A DNA stretch of 64,000 nucleotides, taken from NCBI GenBank assembly GCA_004295045.1, contig SHND01000030.1:150223-214222 (forward strand), written 5' to 3'. Positions 24,918 to 33,403 of the stretch are shown piece after piece (positions within the stretch are counted from its first letter, which is position 1; each line of letters begins with the position of its first letter). Under the pieces are notes generated by a model. The model saw nothing but the letters and a program-made list of their open reading frames with translations, was not told where the DNA came from and made no database searches. Source of the stretch: Chloroflexota bacterium (GTDB lineage Bacteria; Chloroflexota; Anaerolineae; UBA4142; SHND01). Position numbers and translations under genes: made by a program.

Positions 24918-25999
24918 GGCTGCCACCAACCAAAGACGCCATGTCCGCCGTTCTGGCTAATTTGCGAAACCGCCCGAGTCGAAACTTGAACGAGATATTC
25001 TCCACTTGTATCAAAGAACGCGACTTGAGTGCTATCGCGCGACCACGCGGGCCACGGACTGTCGGCGCTGACTTGGGTGAGCCGCGTAAATTTGCTTCCG
25101 TCCGGCGTAACGGTCCACAAGTCCCAAGGCAACCCATCTGCGTACGCGGGCTTGGCAAACAAACACAGCAGCTGTGGTGTGCAATCGCGCGTCCGCATGG
25201 AAATTCCGGGCAGGGGACGCGTGTTGGGTCCGGAAGCGGCAAATAAAATTTGTGACCCATCCGGCGCGAATTGCGGCGCCGAAAGCATAATGAATACGTC
25301 ATCCGATAAAAGCGCGCGTGCGTTTTGTCCATCGCTGTCCGCGATCCACAAGGCGGCGGTGAATGTGTCAAAGTTAAAGCGGATGAACGCGATCTGCTTG
25401 CCGTCCGGTGATTCGGTTGACATGCGCGCGTCTTGAATAATAGTTTGCGGGTCTCCACCGTCAACCGCTACGCGCATGATGCGCGAGTCCTGCTTGTTCG
25501 GCGGCACGGGCGTGGACGAGGTGTAATAAATCCACTTGCCATCCCACGAATAATGGGGCCAATTCAACATCGTCTTGTTGGTCGGCGGCAGCGCGACGGG
25601 TTCATTATTCGAGCCGTCGGCGTTCGCGCGATAAATCGCGTTTTGCGCGTTGCCTTGCGCGGTGAGACTGCTGCGAACGTACACAAACGATTTCCCATCG
25701 GGCGACCAGCCGGGAGCATCGGCGAACAATTCGGGTGAGGGTTTGATCACGGGACTCGGACTGCCGCTCGCGGGGTCTTGAATCCAAATACTGCCGTCGC
25801 CGGGCGCGAAAATAAATTTGCCGGTCACTTTTGTTGAAGGTGGCGATGGCGTTCCATTCAAAAGAGAAGAACGATTGGGCGCGCGCTCAATCGTCGCCGA
25901 CGGACGCGCAAAGGGCTGTGTCGGCGTGGGATTAGTTGTGCCGCTGCACGCGGTGAGGAAAACGAACGCGCTGACGAAAAATAAAAGGGTGCGTAACAT
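24914..25999 (-). CDS. TolB-like beta-propeller lipoprotein
   Basis: A 361-residue exported protein with lipobox FLTAC (Cys18), so it should be a lipoprotein. A short Pro/Thr-rich linker follows. The rest is WD40-like/TolB propeller repeats with the recurring pattern PGWSPDGKSFVYV, PHYSWDGKWIYYTS, PQFAPDGSQILFA and PAWSRDSTQVAFF. Such propellers bind proteins or carbohydrate at the envelope. It is translationally coupled to the downstream PQQ sugar dehydrogenase, so it may present substrate or anchor that enzyme; this is inference. Confidence 0.82.
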   Translation of the reverse strand: MLRTLLFFVSAFVFLTACSGTTNPTPTQPFARPSATIERAPNRSSLLNGTPSPPSTKVTGKFIFAPGDGSIWIQDPASGSPSPVIKPSPELFADAPGWSPDGKSFVYVRSSLTAQGNAQNAIYRANADGSNNEPVALPPTNKTMLNWPHYSWDGKWIYYTSSTPVPPNKQDSRIMRVAVDGGDPQTIIQDARMSTESPDGKQIAFIRFNFDTFTAALWIADSDGQNARALLSDDVFIMLSAPQFAPDGSQILFAASGPNTRPLPGISMRTRDCTPQLLCLFAKPAYADGLPWDLWTVTPDGSKFTRLTQVSADSPWPAWSRDSTQVAFFDTSGEYLVQVSTRAVSQISQNGGHGVFGWWQP

Positions 26000-26052
26000 A
26001 GTGGCTGCGAGTTGGTGGAGAGAACCAAGTATAACACACTTGAAATTTCAGG

Positions 26053-26080
26053 TTGGCAAAGCGTTCACTTTGCGTATAAT
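26053..26080 (+). promoter_or_regulatory. Sigma-70-type promoter of dnaJ
   Basis: TTGGCA (26053-26058) and TATAAT (26075-26080) are separated by 16 bp. The -10 is perfect and the -35 has five of six matches. It lies 64 bp upstream of the dnaJ start. No CIRCE element was seen. Confidence 0.8.
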
Positions 26081-26144
26081 ACGCTGTTGTATCCGCCGCG
26101 TGGGAGGAAATGTGCGCGGCGGCAAAGGTAGGTTATGAAACAAT

Positions 26145-27269
26145 ATGACAGCCACGCGTGATTATTATGAAATTCTTGGCGTAGATCGCGCCGCATCGGC
26201 GGATGAGATCAAACGCACTTTTTATAAATTGGCGCGGCAGTATCATCCCGATGTCAACAAGGAACCGGATGCTGCCACGCACTTTAAAGAAATTAACGAA
26301 GCGTACCAAGTTCTTTCTGATCCTGAAAAACGCGCCTCGTATGATCGCTTTGGCAAAGCGGGGGTGAACGGAAATTTTGACGCGGGCGGCTTTTCGGATA
26401 TTCCGCTCAATGATATTTTTGAAACGATTTTTGGCGCGGGCTTTGGAGGCGCGCGTTCGCGCACCCGTCGCGGACCACAGCCGGGCGCGCATCTGAAAAC
26501 AACGCTGACGCTTGAATTTGAAGAAGCCGTCTTTGGCGCCGACAAAGAAATTACCGTGCCGCGCCTCGAAACTTGTCCGGCTTGCAGAGGCAGTGGCGCC
26601 GAACCCGGCACATCGCCGACGCGTTGTCCGCAATGTCGCGGCACCGGTGAAGTGCGACGCGCCACCCAATCCATTTTTGGACAGTTCATCAATGTGGCGC
26701 CATGCCCGCGCTGCGGCGGTGAAGGTGAAATCATTGCGACGCCGTGCCACCAATGCGGCGGACAAAAACGTGTGCAGGAAATGCGCAAACTCGTCGTCAA
26801 AGTTCCTGCGGGCGTGGACGAAGGGACGCAAATTCGTCTGCAAGCGGAAGGCGAATCGGGCACGGGCGGCGGACCGAGTGGACATCTCTATGTTCAAATT
26901 GCCATCAAGCCGCACCCCCTCTTTCAACGCGACAATCAAGACTTGCTGTACACATTGCCTCTGAATATCGCGCAAGCCGCGCTCGGCGATGAAGTGACTG
27001 TGCCTACGCTCGATGGCGACGAAACGCTAAAGATTCCCGCAGGCACGCAGCACGGCAAAATGTTTCGCATCAAAAACAAGGGCGTGCCGAATTTGAAACG
27101 CAGTGGACGCGGGGATTTGATTGTGACCACAAACGTATTGGTTCCAACGCATCTCTCTGAAAAGCAAAAAGGTCTCTTGCGAGAGTTTGCGCGAACCCTT
27201 GATGGTCAAGCGCCGAACGAAGACAAAGGTTTTTTTGATCAAATCAAAGATGCAATCATGGGCGGCTGA
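26145..27269 (+). CDS. dnaJ: Chaperone protein DnaJ
   Basis: A 374-residue type I DnaJ co-chaperone that stimulates DnaK. The J domain (residues 1-70) has the HPD motif in YHPDVNKEPD. A short Gly/Phe region follows. The zinc domain has four CxxCxGxG-type repeats (CPACRGSG, CPQCRGTG, CPRCGGEG, CHQCGGQK, the last with Q for G). The C-terminal substrate-binding and dimer domains follow (VKVPAGVDEGTQIRLQ, YTLPLNIAQAALG). It is not next to dnaK or grpE here. A terminator follows directly, so it is probably monocistronic. Confidence 0.95.
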   Translation: MTATRDYYEILGVDRAASADEIKRTFYKLARQYHPDVNKEPDAATHFKEINEAYQVLSDPEKRASYDRFGKAGVNGNFDAGGFSDIPLNDIFETIFGAGFGGARSRTRRGPQPGAHLKTTLTLEFEEAVFGADKEITVPRLETCPACRGSGAEPGTSPTRCPQCRGTGEVRRATQSIFGQFINVAPCPRCGGEGEIIATPCHQCGGQKRVQEMRKLVVKVPAGVDEGTQIRLQAEGESGTGGGPSGHLYVQIAIKPHPLFQRDNQDLLYTLPLNIAQAALGDEVTVPTLDGDETLKIPAGTQHGKMFRIKNKGVPNLKRSGRGDLIVTTNVLVPTHLSEKQKGLLREFARTLDGQAPNEDKGFFDQIKDAIMGG

Positions 27270-27272
27270 CTC

Positions 27273-27316
27273 AAACCCGAAATCTCTGGCGCAAGACGCA
27301 AGGATTTCGGGTTTTG
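27273..27316 (+). terminator. Intrinsic terminator of dnaJ
   Basis: AAACCCGAAATC (27273-27284) and GATTTCGGGTTT (27303-27314) form a perfect 12-bp stem, followed by TGTAT. The loop is 18 bases. Confidence 0.8.
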
Positions 27317-27326
27317 TATATAAAGC

Positions 27327-28232
27327 ATGAACGTCATCGAGCTTGCCATCCGCGCAGATGCAGAAAGCGCCGAAGCATTAGCCGCCGCCTTTAATGAAGA
27401 TGCGTACGGCGGCGCGGTGATCGAGCAAGTCGTTACGCCGGAACGGGGCGAGACGCTCGACGCCGCGCGTCCATTCACCGTGCGCGCGTTTTTGTTAAAA
27501 GACGAAACGCTTGAAGAAAAGCGCCGCGCCATCGAACGCGCGGTGTGGGCGCTGGGCATGGTGCGTCCCGTGGGCGAACTCGAAACGCGTGAACTCGCCG
27601 AACAAGATTACGCGAACGAATGGAAAAAGTTTTATCAGGTTCTGCATGTTGGCGCGCGAACAGTGATCAAACCATCGTGGCTGGAATATGAGGCGCGCGA
27701 AAATGAAATCGTCATCGAACTCGACCCGGGAATGGCGTTCGGCACAGGGCTGCATCCGACGACGCGTTTATGTTTGGCGATGTTGGAAAAGTATGTGACG
27801 CCCGGTTGCGAAATGTTGGATGTTGGAACGGGTTCGGGGATTCTCGCCATCGGCGCGGTGAAACTCGGCGCGAAATTTGTGGATGCGCGTGACATTGATC
27901 CGATTGCCGTCGAGACCGCGCAGAAAAATGTCGCGACGAGCGGGCTTGCAAAATCTATTCATGTCGCGCGCGCGAGTGTGATGGTTGAAGCGAATCCGCA
28001 AACTTTTGATTTGGTGACCGCCAACATTTTTGCCGATACCATCGCGGAGCTGGCGCCCGCGTTGCTTCAACATTTGAAACGCGCGGGCGTGTTCATCGGT
28101 TCTGGAATTTTAGTCGAACGCGCGTATTTGGTTGAGAACGCGATGCGTGAGCAAAAAATGAAATGCATTGCAACCGCGCAAGAAGATGATTGGCTGGTGA
28201 TGGTGTACCGACACAAAACGAACGACGAATAG
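27327..28232 (+). CDS. prmA: Ribosomal protein L11 methyltransferase
   Basis: A 301-residue SAM-dependent methyltransferase. The N-terminal domain (VIELAIRADAESAEALAAA) recognises L11. The catalytic domain has DPGMAFGTGLHPTTRLCL, the SAM loop LDVGTGSGILAIGA and the NPPY-like segment TANIFADTI near residue 232. PrmA trimethylates L11. It follows dnaJ, a common arrangement, and is followed by rsmE after 10 bp. Its last codons (NDE-stop) and the spacer to rsmE are made of ACGAA-type words. Confidence 0.93.
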   Translation: MNVIELAIRADAESAEALAAAFNEDAYGGAVIEQVVTPERGETLDAARPFTVRAFLLKDETLEEKRRAIERAVWALGMVRPVGELETRELAEQDYANEWKKFYQVLHVGARTVIKPSWLEYEARENEIVIELDPGMAFGTGLHPTTRLCLAMLEKYVTPGCEMLDVGTGSGILAIGAVKLGAKFVDARDIDPIAVETAQKNVATSGLAKSIHVARASVMVEANPQTFDLVTANIFADTIAELAPALLQHLKRAGVFIGSGILVERAYLVENAMREQKMKCIATAQEDDWLVMVYRHKTNDE

Positions 28233-28245
28233 CGAATAACGAATG
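28217..28245 (+). repeat. ACGAAT word repeat at the prmA/rsmE junction
   Basis: The words ACGAACGACGAAT, AGCGAAT and AACGAATG follow each other directly. The stop codon of prmA (28230-28232) and the start codon of rsmE (28243-28245) both lie within the run. Confidence 0.55.
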
Positions 28246-28980
28246 CTGCATCGTTTTTTTGTTTCGCCCGCTTTAATTCAAAATGGCACGGTGCATTTCA
28301 GCCGCGCGCAGGCGCATCAACTGCGCGATGTTTTGCGAATGCGCGCAGGGGACAAAGTGATCGCGCTGGATAATTTGGGAAGTGAATATCGCGTCGTGCT
28401 GCAACATCTCGCGCGCGATGTAGCGGAAGGGGAAATCGTCGAACAACGCGCCGCGACCGGCGAGCCGCAAACGCAAATTATTTTGTATCAAGCGCTGCTC
28501 AAAGCGGACAAATTCGAGTGGGCGCTGCAAAAGGGAACCGAGATTGGAATCAGCGCGTTTGCGCCAATCGTGACAGAACGGAGCGCGCAGCAGGTCGGCA
28601 AGAACAAATTCGCGCGCTGGTCGCAGATCGTAACCGAAGCAGCGGAACAAGCGGGACGCGGTAAGCTTCCGCCTCTTTTGCCACACCAAGCATTTACGGA
28701 CGCCCTCGACGCCGCATTAAAGGCGGGCGGATGCCTGCTGATACCGTACGAATTGGAAACGACGAGTGATTTAGCAAGCGCGCTGCGCGCGGCGGATGCG
28801 GCGGCGATTCATCTTTTTATCGGTCCCGAAGGTGGATTTTCGGCAAGTGAAATCGAAATTGCGCGAAACCATCATGCGCAAATCATTACGTTGGGTCCGC
28901 GCATCTTGAGAGCGGAAACGGCGGGCTTGGTTACGGCGAGCGCGATTTTTTTTGCGCGCGGTGATTTGAATCGCATTTGA
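28243..28980 (+). CDS. rsmE: 16S rRNA (uracil-1498-N3)-methyltransferase
   Basis: A 245-residue SPOUT methyltransferase. The N-terminal PUA-like domain has MLHRFFV and HQLRDVLRMRAGD. The knotted catalytic domain has ALLKADKFEWALQKGTEIG, the SAM motif FIGPEGGFSASEIE and LGPRILRAETAGL, all characteristic of RsmE. It methylates U1498 in helix 44. It is coupled to prmA, and both modify the ribosome. Confidence 0.93.
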   Translation: MLHRFFVSPALIQNGTVHFSRAQAHQLRDVLRMRAGDKVIALDNLGSEYRVVLQHLARDVAEGEIVEQRAATGEPQTQIILYQALLKADKFEWALQKGTEIGISAFAPIVTERSAQQVGKNKFARWSQIVTEAAEQAGRGKLPPLLPHQAFTDALDAALKAGGCLLIPYELETTSDLASALRAADAAAIHLFIGPEGGFSASEIEIARNHHAQIITLGPRILRAETAGLVTASAIFFARGDLNRI

Positions 28981-28998
28981 ACGCGTGATAGAATTTTG

Positions 28999-29020
28999 CC
29001 GAAAAAATTTTTCGGATTTT
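28999..29020 (+). terminator. Intrinsic terminator of rsmE
   Basis: CCGAAAA and TTTTCGG form a 7-bp stem with a three-base loop, 18 bp past the stop, followed by ATTTTTAC. Confidence 0.7.
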
Positions 29021-29023
29021 TAC

Positions 29024-29157
29024 TTTGTAACTCACGTTACGCAGCAGATGTCATTTCGAGCCGTTGTGCGAGAAATCTCGCGCTGAAAATTCGAGATTTT
29101 GCCGATGAACTGCATCGGACATTACATTCGAAATGACATGCGTAAGATGAGTTTGTA
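29024..29157. repeat. MITE-like imperfect inverted repeat
   Basis: The 232-bp gap between rsmE and trxB holds a 134-bp structure. The left arm (29026-29059) contains ACTCACGTTACGCA and ATGTCATTTCGA; the right arm (29128-29157) contains their reverse complements with a few changes and a four-base gap. Inside are two more hairpins: AAATCTCG/CGAGATTT (29073-29080, 29092-29099) and CCGATG/CATCGG (29102-29118). A third copy of ATGTCATTTCGA follows at 29158-29169. It has no coding capacity. Confidence 0.6.
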
Positions 29158-29212
29158 ATGTCATTTCGACCAGCCATCAGCGAAACGCTGGAAATGATAT
29201 TCAAGAACAGCC

Positions 29213-30172
29213 ATGTCAGAAAACGTCATCATAATTGGTTCCGGACCTGCGGGCTTGACCGCCGCGCTGTACGCCGCACGCGCGAATTTGGATCCGCTTT
29301 TGATTAGCGGAAATGAGTTCGGCGGACAGATCGCCCTCACGAACGAAGTGGAAAACTATCCCGGTTTTCCCGACGGCATCACGGGTCCGGAACTCACCGA
29401 GTTGATGAAACAGCAAGCGGAAAAATTTGGCGCGCGTGTTGAACAAGACCATGTGAGCCGGGTGGATTTTTCAAAACATCCATTCACGCTCGACACGGAA
29501 AATGGCGCGCGTTACAACGCGCAAAGCGTTATCATCGCGACGGGCGCGTCGCCGCGCCGATTGGGCGTGCCGGGAGAATTGGAATTGACCGGACGCGGCG
29601 TTTCGTACTGCGCGACGTGCGACGGCTTTTTCTTTCGCGGCAAAGATGTGGCAGTCATCGGCGGCGGCGACAGCGCGCTGCAAGAAGGATTATTTCTCAC
29701 GCGTTTCGCGTCCCAAGTACACATCATCCATCGCCGCAGTGAACTGCGCGCGCAGCAAATTTTGCAGGAACGCGCGCGCGAAAATCCGAAAATCAATTTC
29801 GTGTGGGACTCGGTGGTCCAAGACATTCGCGGAAATGGGACAGTGAACGCGCTCGCCCTGGTGAATGTGCGGACGGGTGATAAAAGCGAATTGCCCGTGA
29901 ACGGGGTGTTTGTGTACATCGGACATTATCCGAACACCGACTTGTTCAAAGGGCAGCTCGAGATGAATGACGAGGGCTATCTAAAAGTGGATGAACGCTT
30001 GCACACAAAAATTCCCGGCGTCTTTGCGGCGGGCGAAGCGCACGATCATGTTTTCAAACAAGCGATCGTTTCGGCAGGCTTTGGCTGCATGGCGGCGATG
30101 GAAGCGGAAAAATTTTTGGCGGACCTGGAACATGAAGGGTACGCGGCGATTTCTGAAAATGCCTCGCATTAG
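29213..30172 (+). CDS. trxB: Thioredoxin reductase
   Basis: A 319-residue low-molecular-weight thioredoxin reductase. FAD binding is shown by GSGPAGLTAALYAARA at residue 9. The redox pair is in YCATCDG near residue 138. The NADPH domain has VIGGGDSALQEGLFL, and HRRSELRAQ carries the arginines that contact the NADPH phosphate. The final FAD motif is GVFAAGEAHDHVFKQAI (usually GDV, here GEA). It passes electrons from NADPH to thioredoxin. No trxA gene is next to it. The downstream hydrolase starts inside its last codons. Confidence 0.93.
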   Translation: MSENVIIIGSGPAGLTAALYAARANLDPLLISGNEFGGQIALTNEVENYPGFPDGITGPELTELMKQQAEKFGARVEQDHVSRVDFSKHPFTLDTENGARYNAQSVIIATGASPRRLGVPGELELTGRGVSYCATCDGFFFRGKDVAVIGGGDSALQEGLFLTRFASQVHIIHRRSELRAQQILQERARENPKINFVWDSVVQDIRGNGTVNALALVNVRTGDKSELPVNGVFVYIGHYPNTDLFKGQLEMNDEGYLKVDERLHTKIPGVFAAGEAHDHVFKQAIVSAGFGCMAAMEAEKFLADLEHEGYAAISENASH

Positions 30173-30944
30173 AATCTCTGAACAGGAAATTTATTTTGCG
30201 GTGCGCGAGAACAAAAACAGTTCTCACGCACCGTTTATTTTTATTCACGGCGCGGGCGACAGCCATCTGGTGTGGAATGGACAGCTCGCCGCGAGCGCGC
30301 GCATTGCGGACTCGTTCGCCCTGGATTTGCCGGGACATGGACGCTCGACCGGTGCAGGGCGCGCAACCATTTTGGATAATGCGCTTGTCGTGCGCGAATT
30401 TCTCGATGGCTTGGAAATTGAACGCGCGATCTTGATCGGACATTCAATGGGCGGCGCGATCGCGCAAACTGTCGCGTTGGAATTTTCGGAACGCGTCGCG
30501 GGATTGGTACTCGTTGGAACGGGTGCAAAGTTGCGTGTCGCGCTGCAATTCTTGGACGGCATCCAAAATGATTTTGAAAATACGGCGCGCCTGCTCGTCG
30601 AAAATTATTTTGCGCCCGATGCATTGCCATCGTTCAAGGAAAAAAGTTTGCGCCAACTGCTTGCGACCGGCAGTGTCGTCACATATAACGATTTTGCGGC
30701 GTGCGACGCGTTCGATGTGCGCGAACGCGTTTCCTTGATTGCTGCGCCGACGCTGGTCCTTTGCGGACGTGACGACAAAATGACGCCGCTCAAATCTTCG
30801 GAATTCCTCACACAGCACCTTCCGCACGCGCGCCTCGTCATCATCGAAAACGCGGGACACATGGTGATGTTGGAGCAGCCCGAAGAGTTTACCGGGGCGG
30901 TGACGCGATGGGTGGATGGATTGATGGATGGAGCCAAGAGCTGA
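30159..30944 (+). CDS. Alpha/beta hydrolase
   Basis: A 261-residue alpha/beta hydrolase. The oxyanion segment is FIHGAGDSHLVW, the nucleophile Ser is in GHSMGG, the acid is probably in LVLCGRDDKMTP and the His in ENAGHMVM. The start MPRIRISEQE at 30159 overlaps the end of trxB by 14 bp. The reading frame is open further upstream, but that part is antiparallel to conserved trxB codons in another frame and is not coding. The C-terminus ends in a GGATGG-type repeat (WVDGLMDG). Substrate is unknown; members include esterases, lipases and haloperoxidases. Confidence 0.85.
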   Translation: MPRIRISEQEIYFAVRENKNSSHAPFIFIHGAGDSHLVWNGQLAASARIADSFALDLPGHGRSTGAGRATILDNALVVREFLDGLEIERAILIGHSMGGAIAQTVALEFSERVAGLVLVGTGAKLRVALQFLDGIQNDFENTARLLVENYFAPDALPSFKEKSLRQLLATGSVVTYNDFAACDAFDVRERVSLIAAPTLVLCGRDDKMTPLKSSEFLTQHLPHARLVIIENAGHMVMLEQPEEFTGAVTRWVDGLMDGAKS

Positions 30945-31020
30945 TGCTTGGTTCGATTGTCGAAGTGAATCATTTCCATCGGTTGGCGGGAAAACGAGTC
31001 AGTTTGCGCGCACGCTGGAT

Positions 31021-31066
31021 TTGCGCGAATTTTGAAACCGCATATAATTAGCAACCTAATCATTAG
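31021..31066 (+). promoter_or_regulatory. Promoter and operator of the MarR-type gene
   Basis: TATAAT (31043-31048) lies 16 bp after a weak -35 (TTGCGC, 31021-31026). Directly downstream is the perfect palindrome CTAAT-C-ATTAG (31056-31066), well placed to block transcription and likely bound by the MarR protein itself. Confidence 0.6.
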
Positions 31067-31129
31067 AAACAAAATGATTGGGAAGATATGTATTGCAACG
31101 GATGCGCGCATATCTATGAAAGGCAAGCG

Positions 31130-31639
31130 ATGAAGCATCAAGAATTTATCACGGCGGCGACCGAAATTCGCGTATTGATGGGAATGTTGACCAAGATGAC
31201 GCGTCAGGAACTACAAGAGCATTTGAATACATGCGGCGTTGACATCAGTACCTTGCATCACGGCGTGATGCGACTGCTGCGCCATCACCCTTACACCATC
31301 AAAGAATTGAGTCGGCACATGCATATGGAAGCTGCCTCGCTCGTGCCGGTGGTTGACGACTTGGAACGCAAAACGTATCTTCGCCGCACCACCGATCCCA
31401 ATGATCGGCGGCGCAACCCGCTGGTGTTGACGGATCAAGGTGAACAAATGCTGCACACGCTTCCCACCCTGCCCATGTCGAGTCCATTCTTTAAAACACT
31501 TCAGGAAATGGGCGATGACAAAGTCTTGGATCTATTGGCGCGTTTGCGCGAATTGGCAACAGGGATGAGTGAAAATAAAGAGATGGTTACCGAATTATCA
31601 AAGTCGGTGCGGATGCAAATGAGCAAGGCGCAGCGTTAA
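31130..31639 (+). CDS. MarR-family transcriptional regulator
   Basis: A 169-residue winged-helix regulator. The HTH is in HPYTIKELSRHMHMEAASLVPVVDDLERK and the wing in RRTTDPNDRRRNPLVLTDQGEQML, the typical MarR pattern. The start at 31130 has GAAAGG at good spacing; an in-frame ATG at 31088 has no ribosome binding site. A palindrome overlaps the promoter region, so autorepression is likely. It may also control the MBL-epimerase-MFS operon downstream, which would fit the common MarR/exporter pairing. Confidence 0.87.
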   Translation: MKHQEFITAATEIRVLMGMLTKMTRQELQEHLNTCGVDISTLHHGVMRLLRHHPYTIKELSRHMHMEAASLVPVVDDLERKTYLRRTTDPNDRRRNPLVLTDQGEQMLHTLPTLPMSSPFFKTLQEMGDDKVLDLLARLRELATGMSENKEMVTELSKSVRMQMSKAQR

Positions 31640-31663
31640 GACAGCCGACAGCTTTTTGCGAAA

Positions 31664-31718
31664 GAAACGCGCAACGATGCGGAAACATTGTGGAGTTTTC
31701 TTCATCATTGCGCGTTTC
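31664..31718. repeat. Inverted repeat after the MarR gene
   Basis: A 16-bp left arm (31664-31679, beginning GAAACGCGCAA) pairs with 31703-31718 with one mismatch, around a 23-base loop. It lies 24 bp after the stop and just before the next promoter. It may terminate the regulator transcript, although no T tract follows. Confidence 0.55.
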
Positions 31719-31721
31719 GTG

Positions 31722-31749
31722 TTGACCTTGCGGCTTGAAAGTGTACGAT
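31722..31749 (+). promoter_or_regulatory. Probable promoter of the MBL-epimerase-MFS operon
   Basis: TTGACC (31722-31727) and TACGAT (31744-31749) with a 16-bp spacer, 23 bp upstream of the start at 31773. Confidence 0.55.
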
Positions 31750-31772
31750 AGAGCAGCCTTTGAGCTTTTGGA

Positions 31773-32477
31773 ATGAATCGCCAACACTTTATTCACACAA
31801 TTCCGTCACTGATTGCGAACGTTTATTTGGTTGCAAGTGATGCAGGAATCATCATCGTGGACACGGGCTTTTCCAACGCCGCGCGCAATGTGCTGCGCGC
31901 CATCGAACAACTGGGACACACGCGGACGGACGTGCGCTTGATTTTTCTAACGCACGTGCACATGGATCACGCAGGCAGCGCGGCAGAGCTGCGGCGGCAG
32001 ACGGGCGCGCCGATTGCAATGCATCGCGCTGATGTTGGCAAAGCGCGTGCGGGTAAACACAACATGCCCAACGGACGCGGCACGGCGGGAAAATTGTTCG
32101 AGTACGCGTTTAATGGCTTGCGCCTGCAAATGCGATATGAAGCGTTTGCGCCCGATATTTTGCTGGAAGAAGGACAAACGCTGAAAGAATTTGGCTTGAA
32201 TGCGCGCGTGGTTCATACGCCCGGGCATACGCTTGGCTCGCTTTCGCTCGCGCTCGACGACGGAGTAATGTTGATCGGCGACGCATTGATCAATCAATTT
32301 CGTGTGGGGATGCCGATGTATGGCGAGGACAATGCACTCGCATACGACAGTTTGCGCAAGCTGCGCGCATTGCGCCCGCGCATGTTGTACAGCGGACACG
32401 GCAAACCTTTTTCAGGGAGCGATGTGGAACGCTATCTTGAAATTAAAGGATCGTCGGCGGAGCGAATCGGCGCATGA
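31773..32477 (+). CDS. MBL-fold metallohydrolase
   Basis: A 234-residue metallo-beta-lactamase-fold protein. The metal motif is HVHMDH (HxHxDH), followed by HTPGHT with the third His group, and GDALINQ gives the bridging Asp. YSGHGKPF near the end has the last His. Relatives include glyoxalase II-like hydrolases and lactonases. It overlaps the next gene by 4 bp (ATGA). The substrate is unknown. Confidence 0.87.
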   Translation: MNRQHFIHTIPSLIANVYLVASDAGIIIVDTGFSNAARNVLRAIEQLGHTRTDVRLIFLTHVHMDHAGSAAELRRQTGAPIAMHRADVGKARAGKHNMPNGRGTAGKLFEYAFNGLRLQMRYEAFAPDILLEEGQTLKEFGLNARVVHTPGHTLGSLSLALDDGVMLIGDALINQFRVGMPMYGEDNALAYDSLRKLRALRPRMLYSGHGKPFSGSDVERYLEIKGSSAERIGA

Positions 32478-33403
32478 ATGTTTTGGTGCTTGGCGCAAAT
32501 GGCTACACCGGCGCGCATCTGGTCAAGGCATTGTTGGAGCAAGGGCATCGGGTGCGCGGTCTCGTGCGCGAAGTGGAACGCGGGATCGCGCTTGAAAAAC
32601 TTGGAATGGAGTTGCGCGTCGGCGATGTACGCGACGAAGCCAGTTTGCGCGGCATTGGCGACGACTGCGAAATTATTTTCAATGTGGCGGCGTCGTGCCG
32701 TGTCGAGCCATCCGAATCGCGCGTAATGTTGCTCGAAGGCGCGCGCAATATTTTTCGGAATGTTGATCGCAGCGTTTTGAAAAAATATGTCTGGGCTTCG
32801 AACGTTTCGGTGTACGGCTATCCTCAAGCTACCGAGCGTTTGACCGAAGTCTCTGCGGTGAAGCCAACCTACGGACTCGGCAAAATTACGGTGGATGCAG
32901 AAAAACTGGCGCAAGAAAGCGTGCCGGCAATTGCGGTGCGCGTGGCGAGCGTGTATGGCAAGGGGCGCGATTTTATTTCGGGGCTGCGCGAAAATCGGCT
33001 GCGTTTGTTGAACGGCGGTGAAAATTGGACGAGTCGTATTCACGTGGATGATTTGGTACAAACCTTGATTTTGGCTATGGAACGCGCCCGCGCAGAGAGC
33101 GTCTATCTCGCTGCCGATGATTTACCGATCATTCAGCGCGATTTCTTTCGAGAGATTTCGACTGCGGCGGGGACTGCGATGCCGTTGAATTTGGAAGTGA
33201 ACGCCGCGCGCGCGTTCGGCGTCTTTGGGCGCGCGATGAACTCTTTGTCAGGCGAACGGCAATATCAGCTCAGCGAGAACGTCATTGGGTTGCTGTCGGG
33301 AAACTATTTTTGTGTGAACGACAAGATCAAAAATGAATTGGGCGTGAAATTGAAATATCCGACTTTTCGCGAAGGGTACAAGGAGATTCTGAGTCGTGGC
33401 TGA
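32474..33403 (+). CDS. NAD-dependent epimerase/dehydratase family protein
   Basis: A 309-residue extended SDR protein. The nucleotide-binding motif GANGYTGAHL begins at residue 8. The catalytic pair is in YGLGK. WASNVSVYGYP matches the Ser-containing strand end. It resembles dihydroflavonol reductase-like or SDR family NAD(P)-dependent proteins more than sugar epimerases. It is coupled to the MBL gene (4-bp overlap) and overlaps the MFS gene by 8 bp. Substrate unknown. Confidence 0.83.
   Translation: MNVLVLGANGYTGAHLVKALLEQGHRVRGLVREVERGIALEKLGMELRVGDVRDEASLRGIGDDCEIIFNVAASCRVEPSESRVMLLEGARNIFRNVDRSVLKKYVWASNVSVYGYPQATERLTEVSAVKPTYGLGKITVDAEKLAQESVPAIAVRVASVYGKGRDFISGLRENRLRLLNGGENWTSRIHVDDLVQTLILAMERARAESVYLAADDLPIIQRDFFREISTAAGTAMPLNLEVNAARAFGVFGRAMNSLSGERQYQLSENVIGLLSGNYFCVNDKIKNELGVKLKYPTFREGYKEILSRG

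Noticed and set aside
24929..25464. Minus-strand open frame ending at 24757 over the lipoprotein and dehydrogenase genes
   Set aside because: It is out of frame with both genes, which have a signal peptide, a lipobox and an ATGA junction.
29991..30158. N-terminal extension of the alpha/beta hydrolase
   Set aside because: It overlaps conserved trxB codons in another frame and has no hydrolase features; the start at 30159 fits the family.
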